DNA from: an uncultured Alphaproteobacteria bacterium
GTDB taxonomy: Bacteria; Pseudomonadota; Alphaproteobacteria; Micavibrionales; CSBR16-224
Reading direction: 5' to 3'
Assembly (NCBI GenBank): GCA_950054485.1
Contig: CATLPD010000002.1
Span: 62,001 to 126,000 of the forward strand
Length of the DNA: 64,000 nucleotides
Each line of letters begins with the position of its first letter. The stretch's first letter is position 1. The translations under genes and the position numbers were made by a program. Below, one piece after another: positions 9,788 through 18,991 of this stretch. The notes beneath the pieces are model-generated. The model was not told where the DNA came from and searched no databases. It saw nothing but the letters and a program-made list of their open reading frames with translations.

Positions 9788-11452
9788 ATGACAGATCAAA
9801 AAACTTTAACAGGTGGGGAAATCCTCGCCAAGGCTTTGAAAGCGCATAATGTTGACACAATTTTTGGCGTGGCTGGTGAAAGCTACCTAGCTGCGTTAGA
9901 TGCTTTATACGACTTGCCCGATATCAAATTTGTGACAAACCGTCAGGAAGGCGGGGCGGCCTTCATGGCCGAGGCTTACGGTAAGCTGACGGGTAAAGCC
10001 GGAATTTGCTTCGTTACACGCGGTCCGGGTGCTACGAACGCAGCGATTGGCTTGCATACGGCGCGGCAAGATTCGACGCCGATGATTTTGTTTATTGGGC
10101 AGGTGGCACGCAACCAGTTGGGCCGAGAGGCATTTCAGGAAATAGACTATCGTCAAATGTTTAAACCGCCGATTGCAAAAGCGGTCTTTCGTGTAGAACG
10201 GGCTGATGACATGGCTGAAGTCGTTGCCGAAGCCTTTCGTTTAAGTCAATCAGGGCGCATGGGGCCTGTTGTCGTCTCACTGCCTGAGGACGTTTTGACG
10301 GAGCCTTCAGAACGCGTAGAGGTTGATGTTAAGGCGGTTAAGTTAAAAACTGATATTTCGCGCGAGATGCAGGATTTGAAAAAATTGCTGAATGAAGCAA
10401 AAAAACCTGTCTTTATCGTTGGGGGCAGCGGATGGTCCGATCGCAGTTGTGTTGAATTCCAGAGTTTTGCCGAGCAATATAAGCTTCCCGTGGCATGTAG
10501 CTTCAGAAGACAGGACTTATTTGATCATAACAGTTCCAGTTATATCGGGGAGTTGGGCACGGGGCCTAATCCAGAGCTTGTCGAGATGATCAGAGACGAG
10601 GCTGACCTGATTGTGGCGATAAACACGCGTTTATCCGAGATCACATCACAAGGCTATACGCTTTTAAATGTGCCGCAGCCGCGTCGAAAGCTTGTGCACG
10701 TCTATTCAAATGTTGATGAACACGGCCGTATATATTCTGCGGATGTTGGTATATTAAGTAAGCCTGACAATTTTGTAGAGCATCTAAAAAATCTGACAAA
10801 TATAGAAACCAATGATGAATGGTGCGGGGAATTACACGATATTTATCAAGGCTGGTCGGTCATATCCAAAGAGAAGGCCGAATATTCTGTTGATATGGAT
10901 ATAATCTTTAAATTCTTGCAAAAAAAGCTTCCCGAAAATGCCATTATCACCACGGACGCCGGAAACTTCAGTGGGTGGGCACAACGATATATAAAATATG
11001 GCCGTCCCGGTCGTTTGTTGGCCCCAACCAGTGGAGCGATGGGTTATGGCGTACCTTCAGCGGTGGCTGCATCCATTAATCAGCCTGATCGAACGGTTGT
11101 CGGCCTAGCCGGCGATGGCGGGTTTATGATGACGGCACAGGAATTATCAACGGCGGCTCAACAGGGTGCCAAACCTATCATTTTGCTGTTCAACAATGGC
11201 ATTTACGGCACGATCAGGATGCATCAGGCACGGGACTATCCCCATCGTCAAATTGCTACGGATCTTAAGAATCCCGATTTTGTGCAATTGGTTCAAAGCT
11301 ATGGTTTGAATGCCATCAGGGTAGATAAGACGGAAGACTTTGAAAAGGCGTGGGGTCAGGCATTGAAGTCAAATAAGATGACAGTGATTGAAATTCAAAA
11401 CAGCCCTGATCAGATCACAACCACGAAATCAATGAAAGACATAGAGGGCTGA
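9788..11452 (+). CDS. Thiamine-pyrophosphate-dependent enzyme, acetolactate synthase large-subunit-like
   Basis: 'VFGVAGESYLAALDALYD'-type N-terminus, 'RQEGGAAFMAEAYGKLTGKAGICFVTRGPGATNA', TPP motif 'VVGLAGDGGFMMTAQELSTAAQ...LFNN'. Confidence 0.92.
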   Translation: MTDQKTLTGGEILAKALKAHNVDTIFGVAGESYLAALDALYDLPDIKFVTNRQEGGAAFMAEAYGKLTGKAGICFVTRGPGATNAAIGLHTARQDSTPMILFIGQVARNQLGREAFQEIDYRQMFKPPIAKAVFRVERADDMAEVVAEAFRLSQSGRMGPVVVSLPEDVLTEPSERVEVDVKAVKLKTDISREMQDLKKLLNEAKKPVFIVGGSGWSDRSCVEFQSFAEQYKLPVACSFRRQDLFDHNSSSYIGELGTGPNPELVEMIRDEADLIVAINTRLSEITSQGYTLLNVPQPRRKLVHVYSNVDEHGRIYSADVGILSKPDNFVEHLKNLTNIETNDEWCGELHDIYQGWSVISKEKAEYSVDMDIIFKFLQKKLPENAIITTDAGNFSGWAQRYIKYGRPGRLLAPTSGAMGYGVPSAVAASINQPDRTVVGLAGDGGFMMTAQELSTAAQQGAKPIILLFNNGIYGTIRMHQARDYPHRQIATDLKNPDFVQLVQSYGLNAIRVDKTEDFEKAWGQALKSNKMTVIEIQNSPDQITTTKSMKDIEG

Positions 11453-11454
11453 GC

Positions 11455-12375
11455 CTATTTTCGTCCGAAAGGCGAGGCCTTGAATCTTTTATGCTGGCGG
11501 GGCGCGCCTGTATATGCCACAAAGTCGTAATGTTTTGGCAAATCTGCAATAGAATCCAGGATGACGTCAGGTGGCATCGGATTGTCTTCGTGAAACTTCT
11601 TTTCTTTTTCGAACATGTCTTCTGTCCAAAAACTGATTTGGCGCAGTAGTCCGTATTTTGCAGGGTCCATATAGACGCCATAGCTGGCATGTGCGGCATT
11701 CAGGCCGATTTTTTTGGCCATGGCCATATCTTTCATCAAATGATCACCCACGTATAAGACCTTATTTTCATTGATATTCAGGTCATGCAAGATGGCTTTG
11801 ATAGATGCAGGATTCGGCTTTAGGATACCGCGCGGGGTAAAACGCATTTCGGTCTTTTCGAAACGATAGGCAGACGCGGGATACATGCGTACCACATCCA
11901 TGTCTTTGTCTTCAGGGATTTCATGGTCAGGCATCGAATAAACAACATCCAAAACACCATCCAGTCCCAGTTTTTTCAAACGGGACATGGCGTGAAAGCC
12001 TGGGGATTCGGTATAGGCAATAATACGTGTGCCGGACTTTTTAATCTCTGTCAGTGTTTCAAGCACGCCATCATATAATTTCAGGTGCTTTTTGCGTTCA
12101 GAACGAAACGCATGAATGGCATCGTCATATATCTCTTTTATATTCTCGCCGGGGTGCAGGGCTTTTAATGACGGTAGTTCTTGAATGGCGAAGACATATT
12201 CTGATGTACCTTCGCGTTGGTGGATTGCACGAAATTCTTTGATAATCTGGTCTTTTTCGATCCCGCTTTTCTCTACGATACGGTCAATCATCGCCGTCAT
12301 CGCGGGGTTATAGAAATCAGTGAAATCATAAAGTGTATTGTCTACATCAAAAATGACAGCGGATATTTTTTTCAT
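11455..12375 (-). CDS. HAD-superfamily hydrolase
   Basis: 'VIFDVDNTLYDFTDFYN', 'IIAYTES', 'GILKPNPASIKAIL', 'VLYVGDHLMKDMAMAKKIGL'. Confidence 0.9.
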   Translation of the reverse strand: MKKISAVIFDVDNTLYDFTDFYNPAMTAMIDRIVEKSGIEKDQIIKEFRAIHQREGTSEYVFAIQELPSLKALHPGENIKEIYDDAIHAFRSERKKHLKLYDGVLETLTEIKKSGTRIIAYTESPGFHAMSRLKKLGLDGVLDVVYSMPDHEIPEDKDMDVVRMYPASAYRFEKTEMRFTPRGILKPNPASIKAILHDLNINENKVLYVGDHLMKDMAMAKKIGLNAAHASYGVYMDPAKYGLLRQISFWTEDMFEKEKKFHEDNPMPPDVILDSIADLPKHYDFVAYTGAPRQHKRFKASPFGRK

Positions 12376-12387
12376 TCTTTTATCTTT

Positions 12388-13068
12388 CTAGGCGACTACA
12401 GCCAGTTTGGGGCGCGTCTCTACCTGATCACCCGTTTCATTATTCGAAGACGAGATATTCAAGGCTGTGTGGACTGACTGGGCGATATATTCTGTTGAGC
12501 GGAATTCATTCCAGTCGATACGTATAACCGGGATGTTGAATTTTTTGGCGATTTCAGGCAGGTGCGTCTGATAGCAATTATGCAGATATTCTATATAAGA
12601 CTGAGGGATGTCATTTTCGACATTGCGTCCACGGCTGCGAATCCGTTTCATGCAGGCGGCGGGTGTTGCCTCCAGATAAACGACGGCATCAAGCGGAAAA
12701 TGCAAGCCGTATTCAATGCTTTCATAGATAAGGTTTAAATAGGTGCCACCGGGACGCTCGTGATTTAACAGATTGGCATAGGCAAAGACCAGATCACCGA
12801 TAAAGGATCTTTCGGCCACATAATGTTTGGTTTTATCAAGGCTCAGAGTTTCGCGCAGGCGGTCTTTTATAATCCAGTGATGCAGATCAATACGCTTGTT
12901 GGCATCAAGATAGAATTCTTTCAACAGTCTTTGGAATTCCGGATGATTAATAGGCTCGGGCAGGGGAACCCATTCGCCGCCTTTAAGGTGTTTGGGAAGG
13001 CTATTCAACAAAGTCGACTTGCCAACGCCTATATTTCCTTCAAGTGCAATGCGCAGCGGCTTTGTCAT
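12388..13068 (-). CDS. Deoxynucleoside kinase family protein
   Basis: P-loop 'IALEGNIGVGKSTLL', 'ERSFIGDLVFA', 'YLEATPAACMKRIRSRGR'; ATG at 13068 (MTKPLRIAL) preferred over track start. Confidence 0.88.
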   Translation of the reverse strand: MTKPLRIALEGNIGVGKSTLLNSLPKHLKGGEWVPLPEPINHPEFQRLLKEFYLDANKRIDLHHWIIKDRLRETLSLDKTKHYVAERSFIGDLVFAYANLLNHERPGGTYLNLIYESIEYGLHFPLDAVVYLEATPAACMKRIRSRGRNVENDIPQSYIEYLHNCYQTHLPEIAKKFNIPVIRIDWNEFRSTEYIAQSVHTALNISSSNNETGDQVETRPKLAVVA

Positions 13069-13166
13069 GATACGGCATCCCCCAGATGTCAATAATTGTG
13101 AATATGTACAATATATATAAGTCAGGTGGAAAAATCAAAAAAAAATTAGTTTTCATAATTTTTTAG

Positions 13167-13196
13167 TTGACATTAACATAACGTTAATGATATACA
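13167..13196 (+). promoter_or_regulatory. Putative sigma70-type promoter with dyad operator in the spacer
   Basis: TTGACA (13167-13172), 18-nt spacer, TATACA (13191-13196); perfect 7-bp dyad CATTAAC-ATAAC-GTTAATG at 13171-13189. Confidence 0.55.
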
Positions 13197-13228
13197 TAAT
13201 GCAATAGCCAAAATGAGTTTGGAATCAC

Positions 13229-13256
13229 ATCTGCATACGGAGGTTGTTTTGCAGAT
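13229..13256 (+). promoter_or_regulatory. 5'-leader hairpin enclosing an SD-like sequence
   Basis: ATCTGCA/TGCAGAT perfect 7-bp stem; loop contains ACGGAGG. Confidence 0.5.
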
Positions 13257-13293
13257 ATGACAAAGCAAATGACAATAAGAAGGAGTTTCAGTC

Positions 13294-15114
13294 ATGGCAA
13301 GATTTGGTCGTAACAAAAACAAAGCGAAAACAGTACAGGTAATTGACGAAAAGAAGTATGACTACCGTCAGATTTGGTCAGACCTACATTCTATGGATGA
13401 CAAAGCGGGTTGGAAACTTTCAGATATTCCAGCTGACTTCCAAGCAGATTACGAAAACGAAGACAAACCGGTCCTGATGTATTTCTATGACCTTGCTTTG
13501 GAAAAGCAAACACAAGAAATTGCAGGAAATGATGCCGAGGTTGAAAATATTCAAAACCTAATGAATGAGGTTGCTGAAAAAAGCCAGCTTACAAATCTGG
13601 AAGTTGAAGAGGCTGAATTCTATGTTCGCCGTGTATCATTGTATGACGCTATTAACAAAGAATTGATTGACCTGATCGTTGGTGTTGAAGCCGATCCGGA
13701 AGCAGGTATAGATGGTGTTAAAGGGCTTCTTGAAGGTGCGCATCGTGACGATGCCGGTCTGCCGATTGCGATCAATGATAAAATCAGCGAAGTTGGTAAG
13801 CAGATTTCTGTTGATACCAAAACTTTTAAAGAAGAATACAAGAACATTACAATTATCTTTGACCGTACAACAGGTGAAGTAAAAGAAACACGTGCCAAAA
13901 CCGATCAGGCGTATAAAGAAGCGCAAAATGAAATCGGCATGATTTCAAAAATGATCGAGCAAGGCTCTGACCTTGCAGCTGGCCTTGCCGATGCAGCGAA
14001 GAAAGGTGGCGGATGGTTGTCCGGCAAGCTTTTCGGTCGTAAGAATGTATCATCCGAGCAAAGCCGCTTTGAAGCACACTTTAAAGAATTGGCTGCAAAA
14101 GGCCAGGTTCTGCGTCAATTGCAAAAGCGTTTCGGCGAGATGTCACATGAACTGACATACTTGTACGAGCAAGGTTACAAGCCGGTATTGGAAAACGCCT
14201 TTAAACTGGGACGTAAGTTTGATGAAAACATCCTGCGCTATGACCAGTATATTGGTGCACTAGAAGAGCTGGAGCGTCGCTTTGAAGATTCTGAAGAAGA
14301 TGGCGGCTTCATCGCTGTTGCGCAAAAGAACAGTGAAAACGGTGATGTTTATAAGGCTGTTGTTACACATGTTATGTCTGCGCACGAACAAGTGAAAACA
14401 CGTCTTGCTTGGCTAACAAAAATGAAAGCCGAGGCCGAGCTGAACATGAAAATTGCCAGTAACTATGTTGATGAAGTTGAGAAAGATATTCAGGAAACAA
14501 AATATCAGATCGAACAACTTCCAAGCATGGATCTGCGCCTTGATGGTATTATCATGCAGATGGACCAGATGAAGAACAAGAAAGTCCTGGCGGACAGCCT
14601 TGATTATGATGAAATTCTGGGTCAGTTAAGTGTTGATATTCTTGAGCTTGGTGAAAACGTGAACCAAGAAGTTGCGAATGCCAAGAAAGATCAGCACGAG
14701 CATGTCAGAAGACAACTGGAAAAAGCCGACGAGATCGCGGATCGTAAAGAGCAGCGCCGTCTGGAAGAAATCCAGAACAATGAAGAAGGCCGTAGAATGC
14801 TTGAAGAAGCGTCAGCCACATCCGCTGCCCGTGCAGAGGAGCGTGCCAAGAAACGTGCACTTGAGGGCGACAGCTATGTCAAAAAAGGTGGCTCTGCTTT
14901 GGATACATCCAAAAAAGGCGCCAAAAAGACACCTTCAAACGATGATGGTTCTCTGAACAGCAAGTTTGCTAAGTCAGCAAATGATGACAAGCCGGAAGCG
15001 AAAGAAGAGATTACGTCTGAGGATAAGGCACAGGAGCGCAAAGAAGCTCTGGAAAAGGCCCCTGAGTCAAAGTTTGCAGCCAAGAAACCAGCAAACAAGA
15101 AGCCAGGCAAATAA
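13294..15114 (+). CDS. Large coiled-coil protein of unknown function
   Basis: 606 aa, SD 'agaaggag'; long charged helices and Lys/Ala/Glu-rich C-terminal tail; no signal peptide seen. Confidence 0.85.
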   Translation: MARFGRNKNKAKTVQVIDEKKYDYRQIWSDLHSMDDKAGWKLSDIPADFQADYENEDKPVLMYFYDLALEKQTQEIAGNDAEVENIQNLMNEVAEKSQLTNLEVEEAEFYVRRVSLYDAINKELIDLIVGVEADPEAGIDGVKGLLEGAHRDDAGLPIAINDKISEVGKQISVDTKTFKEEYKNITIIFDRTTGEVKETRAKTDQAYKEAQNEIGMISKMIEQGSDLAAGLADAAKKGGGWLSGKLFGRKNVSSEQSRFEAHFKELAAKGQVLRQLQKRFGEMSHELTYLYEQGYKPVLENAFKLGRKFDENILRYDQYIGALEELERRFEDSEEDGGFIAVAQKNSENGDVYKAVVTHVMSAHEQVKTRLAWLTKMKAEAELNMKIASNYVDEVEKDIQETKYQIEQLPSMDLRLDGIIMQMDQMKNKKVLADSLDYDEILGQLSVDILELGENVNQEVANAKKDQHEHVRRQLEKADEIADRKEQRRLEEIQNNEEGRRMLEEASATSAARAEERAKKRALEGDSYVKKGGSALDTSKKGAKKTPSNDDGSLNSKFAKSANDDKPEAKEEITSEDKAQERKEALEKAPESKFAAKKPANKKPGK

Positions 15115-15121
15115 ATTGAAC

Positions 15122-15151
15122 AGAGCCGGTTCGGACATACCGGCCGGCTCT
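15122..15151 (+). other. Intercistronic hairpin
   Basis: Perfect 8-bp stem AGAGCCGG/CCGGCTCT followed by only a weak U tract. Confidence 0.6.
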
Positions 15152-15182
15152 TTCAAATTTTACGGAGTTTACGGAGGGTAAT

Positions 15183-16514
15183 ATGGGATTTTTTTCAAAA
15201 GATAAAGAGCAAACACCAGAGGAAGAAAAGCAAGAAGCATATCAATCATATGTTGAAACTTTTAAACCTGCTTACAACCAGCCAGCAAAAACAAATTGGG
15301 CCCATATTGATGTAAAAGAAGGTTCGGACGAATTCACCTTTCGCAAATTGGAGCCTGCATCAGTTGCTGGAAAATGGCATGTCTATGAAATCAAAATCTA
15401 TGACACCACTAAGGTTCTGAAAAAAGAATTTGAAACCTTTGCCGGTAAAGATACTAGCGACAAGATTAAGACTTCTGAAAAGAACATCGTTGTTCAGATC
15501 GGAACAATGTCTGTAAAACGCAATGGCGAAGATACGAACGAGCTGACATATCTGGAGGGCATGAATCTTCTGGCCGAGCTAGAGCGCCGTGCAGTCAGCG
15601 AGGCGGCCGGATATTCTTTGGCAGATCTGGAAACCATACAAAAGACATTAAACCTTGCTGATACGAAACTGGTAGAACAGGGCCTGCAAACAGACGAGCT
15701 TGATAACCTTGAGCATTTCTACGAGGTCTGTAAGCGTGAAGGAATCGGCTTTACAATCGAAAACGAAGCTTACCCAATCATGAAGTTGGGCGAAGGCGTA
15801 ACATCCCTTAAGTATACAGGCCGTATTCTTTTGGATGAATTGGCCCGCGTCAAACAAGCATCAAAAGATGCCAAAAAAGGCCCACTGGAAGGGATTGACC
15901 CGAAACTGTCAGATGCTTTCTTTGCTGTACAGCCTAAAAACAAGATTGCCTGCCGTATGCTGGGACTGACAGCGATTGACGAGCGTGACAAGTTCATGAA
16001 GGCTAAGTGCGATGCGATTACGGCCTACAAGGCACTGTATGAGAAGCCTGCAAACTTTGACCTATATGACAGCTTGGACAACCTGATTTCAGAATGCGAA
16101 TACATGTGTGACAATGCGCATAAACAAACACAAAGCTTTGTCGAAGATGACAAGCAGCTTTTGAACCGTATGCGTGTGTCAGCGATCCTGTTGCACTCTC
16201 GCGGTCTTGAAAATGAGATGGTTAAGGCAGTAAAAGAAGGTTCGGGGCGACTGTCTTACAATGAAGACCGTATTAATAGCCTGGAGCGTGCAAAAAACAA
16301 TGTTCTGTACAAAATGGGCTACAACGAAAGCGATATTCAGCAGAATGGAATTAATATTCAGGATGTTACTATCAGCATCGAATATCTGGAAACCGATATC
16401 GAAAGCTATAACAAATTCAAAGAACGCGTATTGGACGCTTTGGATGAAAACCCGACACTGGTTGCTTCGCAATCAAAGGTCATGGGTAGCAAAGCGCTAC
16501 AAAACAAAAGATAA
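15183..16514 (+). CDS. Second coiled-coil/helical protein of unknown function, same operon
   Basis: 443 aa, preceded by 'ACGGAGGG'; N-terminus 'MGFFSKDKEQTPEEEKQ'; no family recognised. Confidence 0.85.
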   Translation: MGFFSKDKEQTPEEEKQEAYQSYVETFKPAYNQPAKTNWAHIDVKEGSDEFTFRKLEPASVAGKWHVYEIKIYDTTKVLKKEFETFAGKDTSDKIKTSEKNIVVQIGTMSVKRNGEDTNELTYLEGMNLLAELERRAVSEAAGYSLADLETIQKTLNLADTKLVEQGLQTDELDNLEHFYEVCKREGIGFTIENEAYPIMKLGEGVTSLKYTGRILLDELARVKQASKDAKKGPLEGIDPKLSDAFFAVQPKNKIACRMLGLTAIDERDKFMKAKCDAITAYKALYEKPANFDLYDSLDNLISECEYMCDNAHKQTQSFVEDDKQLLNRMRVSAILLHSRGLENEMVKAVKEGSGRLSYNEDRINSLERAKNNVLYKMGYNESDIQQNGINIQDVTISIEYLETDIESYNKFKERVLDALDENPTLVASQSKVMGSKALQNKR

Positions 16515-16550
16515 CCACATAGGTTAATGTTTTTAACCTCCGTAGTAGAA

Positions 16551-16590
16551 AAGCGGGCTTTTATCAAAAGATAAAGGCCCGTTTCTTTTT
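16551..16590 (+). terminator. Rho-independent terminator of the coiled-coil operon
   Basis: GCGGGCTTTTATC-AAAA-GATAAAGGCCCG(T) followed by a T tract. Confidence 0.8.
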
Positions 16591-18979
16591 ATTCGCCGTA
16601 CGGGATCCAGATGTTTTTGACCTGCGTTGCGCGCAGCAGAAATTCTTCGCCCTCGGCGTACGGTTTTGTCCAGTCATAAGCCATGCCATAATTACACCAA
16701 GTCTGCTTCAGGTTGCTGATAGACATTTGCTCGACCTGTTTTGACATTTCGGCCTCGGGCGCAAAGCACCACAGGGCATCAATATCATTATGTTCTGCCA
16801 GAGTCTTGGCCAATTCGGCACGTTTACCTGTCACAATGTTGACAACACCGCCCGGCAGATCGGATGTATCAAAAACCTGATAAAGGTCTGTGACAGCCAG
16901 TGGCGCGGTATCTGATGGCAGGACAACGACGCGGTTTCCCATAGCAATTGCCGGGGCGACCAGGGAAACAAACCCGAGCAGCGGCGCATCATCAGGGCAA
17001 ATGATACCAACGTTCCCAATCGCTTCTTTCATGGCAACAGCGACTGTACGTGATGGTGGTGTGTGCACCTGACCATCATATTTGTCGCACCATGCCCCGT
17101 ACGTGAACAGGCGTGATAGGGCGGCTTCAACCTCTTTCATACTGACAGATTTACTGTCACCTGACATTTGCGACAGACGTTCGGCAAATTCATTTTTACG
17201 AACTTCCAGATTTTCAGCAATGTAATAGAGAATCTGCGCGCGCAGGTGATGAGCGGATGTGCTCCAGCCTTCGGCTTTGCGGGCGGCCTCGACAGCGTTT
17301 CTGATATCTTTGCGATTACCTTCACCGACCTGGCCGACAAACTCGCCTTTCGCGCTATGGATGTCGAGAGAATAATTTCCGTCAGGACGGGCCTGTTTTC
17401 CACCGATATAAAGTTTCGGCGTACGGTCAATAGCCTCTACGGTTCCGCCTGATTTCAGAGCCTCTTTTTTCTTTGGTTCTGAATGGGGTTTCAGGGTTTT
17501 TTGATATTTTGGCTTAAGATAGGCGTACATGCCTTCCTTGCCACCTTCGCGACCGTAACCGGACTCACGATAGCCACCAAAACCGACAGCGGCATCAAAC
17601 ATATTTGTGCCGTTAATCCAGACAACGCCTGATTTAACGCGCGGTGCCATTTCAAGGGCCATGTTGATATTATCGCTCCATATACTGGCAGAAAGGCCGT
17701 ATCGTGTGTTATTGGCGATTTCAATCGCTTCATCCTGTGTGCGAAATGTCATGACGGACAATACAGGACCAAAGATTTCCTGCTCGGCCACAGTTGAAGA
17801 GGGTTGAACGTTTAACAGCATCGTCGGCGGGTAAAAACAGCCACCTGATGCCGGCATATTTTTCGCAAAATCTGGCTGGACCAATTCGGCGCCTTCATCG
17901 ACGCCGATTTTGACCATGCGCGAAATATTCTGAATCTGTGATTTATCAACAATCGCCCCGATATCAATGGTTTTATCCATCGGATTTCCGATCCGCAGTT
18001 TATTCATGCGGGCTTTCAGTTTCGTGATCATCCGATCGGCAACGCCTTCCTGAATCAACAGGCGGGATGCCGCACAGCAGACTTCGCCCTGATTTAGCCA
18101 GATTCCATCGACAACGCCTTCAACAGCGCTGTCCAGATCAGCATCTTCGAAAACGATGCTGGGTGATTTACCGCCCAGCTCTAATGTCAGGCTTTTGCCT
18201 GATCCGGCTGTCGCTTTGCGGATAATCCGGCCAACTTCGGTTGATCCTGTAAAGGCAACCTTTGAAATGTCTTTATGTTCGACTAGGGCGGCGCCTGTTG
18301 ACCCATCGCCATGGATGATGTTCACAACGCCTTTCGGCAGGCCGGCTTTATCGCACAATTCCGCAAACAAAGTCGCGGTCAGCGGTGTGAATTCAGCAGG
18401 TTTCAAAACGACTGTATTCCCGGCGGCAAGGGCAGGGGCAATTTTCCATGCCAGCATCAACAGTGGGAAATTCCACGGGATTACCTGACCGACAACGCCG
18501 CAAGGCTCGTGGTTCGGGAATTCGGCATCGCGCAGTTTTGCCCATCCGGCATGATGATAGAAATGACGCGCAGCCAGCGGCACATCAATATCGCGGCTTT
18601 CGCGGATTGGCTTGCCGTTATCCAATGTTTCCAATACAGCCAAAAGACGGCCGTTTTTCTGGATCAAGCGTGCAAGCGCATATAGATATTTTGAGCGTTC
18701 ATAACAGGACAGTTTTTGCCACGGGCCCAGTGCTTTTTTGGCAGCTGCAACAGCTTTGTCAACGTCAGCTGATGTTCCAAGCGGCGCTTTTGCCAGAAAT
18801 TCACCATTCGCGGGATTGTTGCTGTCAAATGTCTTGGTACCCTTAACAAATTTACCGTCAATATAATGTTCGACCGTTTCCTTGCGGGATTTCAGCCATT
18901 CGCGGGCGGCGCTATCGCTTTCAAGGGCCGGGCCGTATTCCATGGTTTCATAAATATCTTTTACGCTTGCTTGTGTCAT
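16589..18979 (-). CDS. Two-domain aldehyde dehydrogenase, ALDH16-like
   Basis: N-terminal complete ALDH ('LELGGKSPSIVFEDADLD', 'WLNQGEVCCAASRLL') followed by a second ALDH-like half without a recognisable catalytic Cys segment. Confidence 0.9.
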   Translation of the reverse strand: MTQASVKDIYETMEYGPALESDSAAREWLKSRKETVEHYIDGKFVKGTKTFDSNNPANGEFLAKAPLGTSADVDKAVAAAKKALGPWQKLSCYERSKYLYALARLIQKNGRLLAVLETLDNGKPIRESRDIDVPLAARHFYHHAGWAKLRDAEFPNHEPCGVVGQVIPWNFPLLMLAWKIAPALAAGNTVVLKPAEFTPLTATLFAELCDKAGLPKGVVNIIHGDGSTGAALVEHKDISKVAFTGSTEVGRIIRKATAGSGKSLTLELGGKSPSIVFEDADLDSAVEGVVDGIWLNQGEVCCAASRLLIQEGVADRMITKLKARMNKLRIGNPMDKTIDIGAIVDKSQIQNISRMVKIGVDEGAELVQPDFAKNMPASGGCFYPPTMLLNVQPSSTVAEQEIFGPVLSVMTFRTQDEAIEIANNTRYGLSASIWSDNINMALEMAPRVKSGVVWINGTNMFDAAVGFGGYRESGYGREGGKEGMYAYLKPKYQKTLKPHSEPKKKEALKSGGTVEAIDRTPKLYIGGKQARPDGNYSLDIHSAKGEFVGQVGEGNRKDIRNAVEAARKAEGWSTSAHHLRAQILYYIAENLEVRKNEFAERLSQMSGDSKSVSMKEVEAALSRLFTYGAWCDKYDGQVHTPPSRTVAVAMKEAIGNVGIICPDDAPLLGFVSLVAPAIAMGNRVVVLPSDTAPLAVTDLYQVFDTSDLPGGVVNIVTGKRAELAKTLAEHNDIDALWCFAPEAEMSKQVEQMSISNLKQTWCNYGMAYDWTKPYAEGEEFLLRATQVKNIWIPYGE

Positions 18980-18991
18980 GTGATTGTCCCC

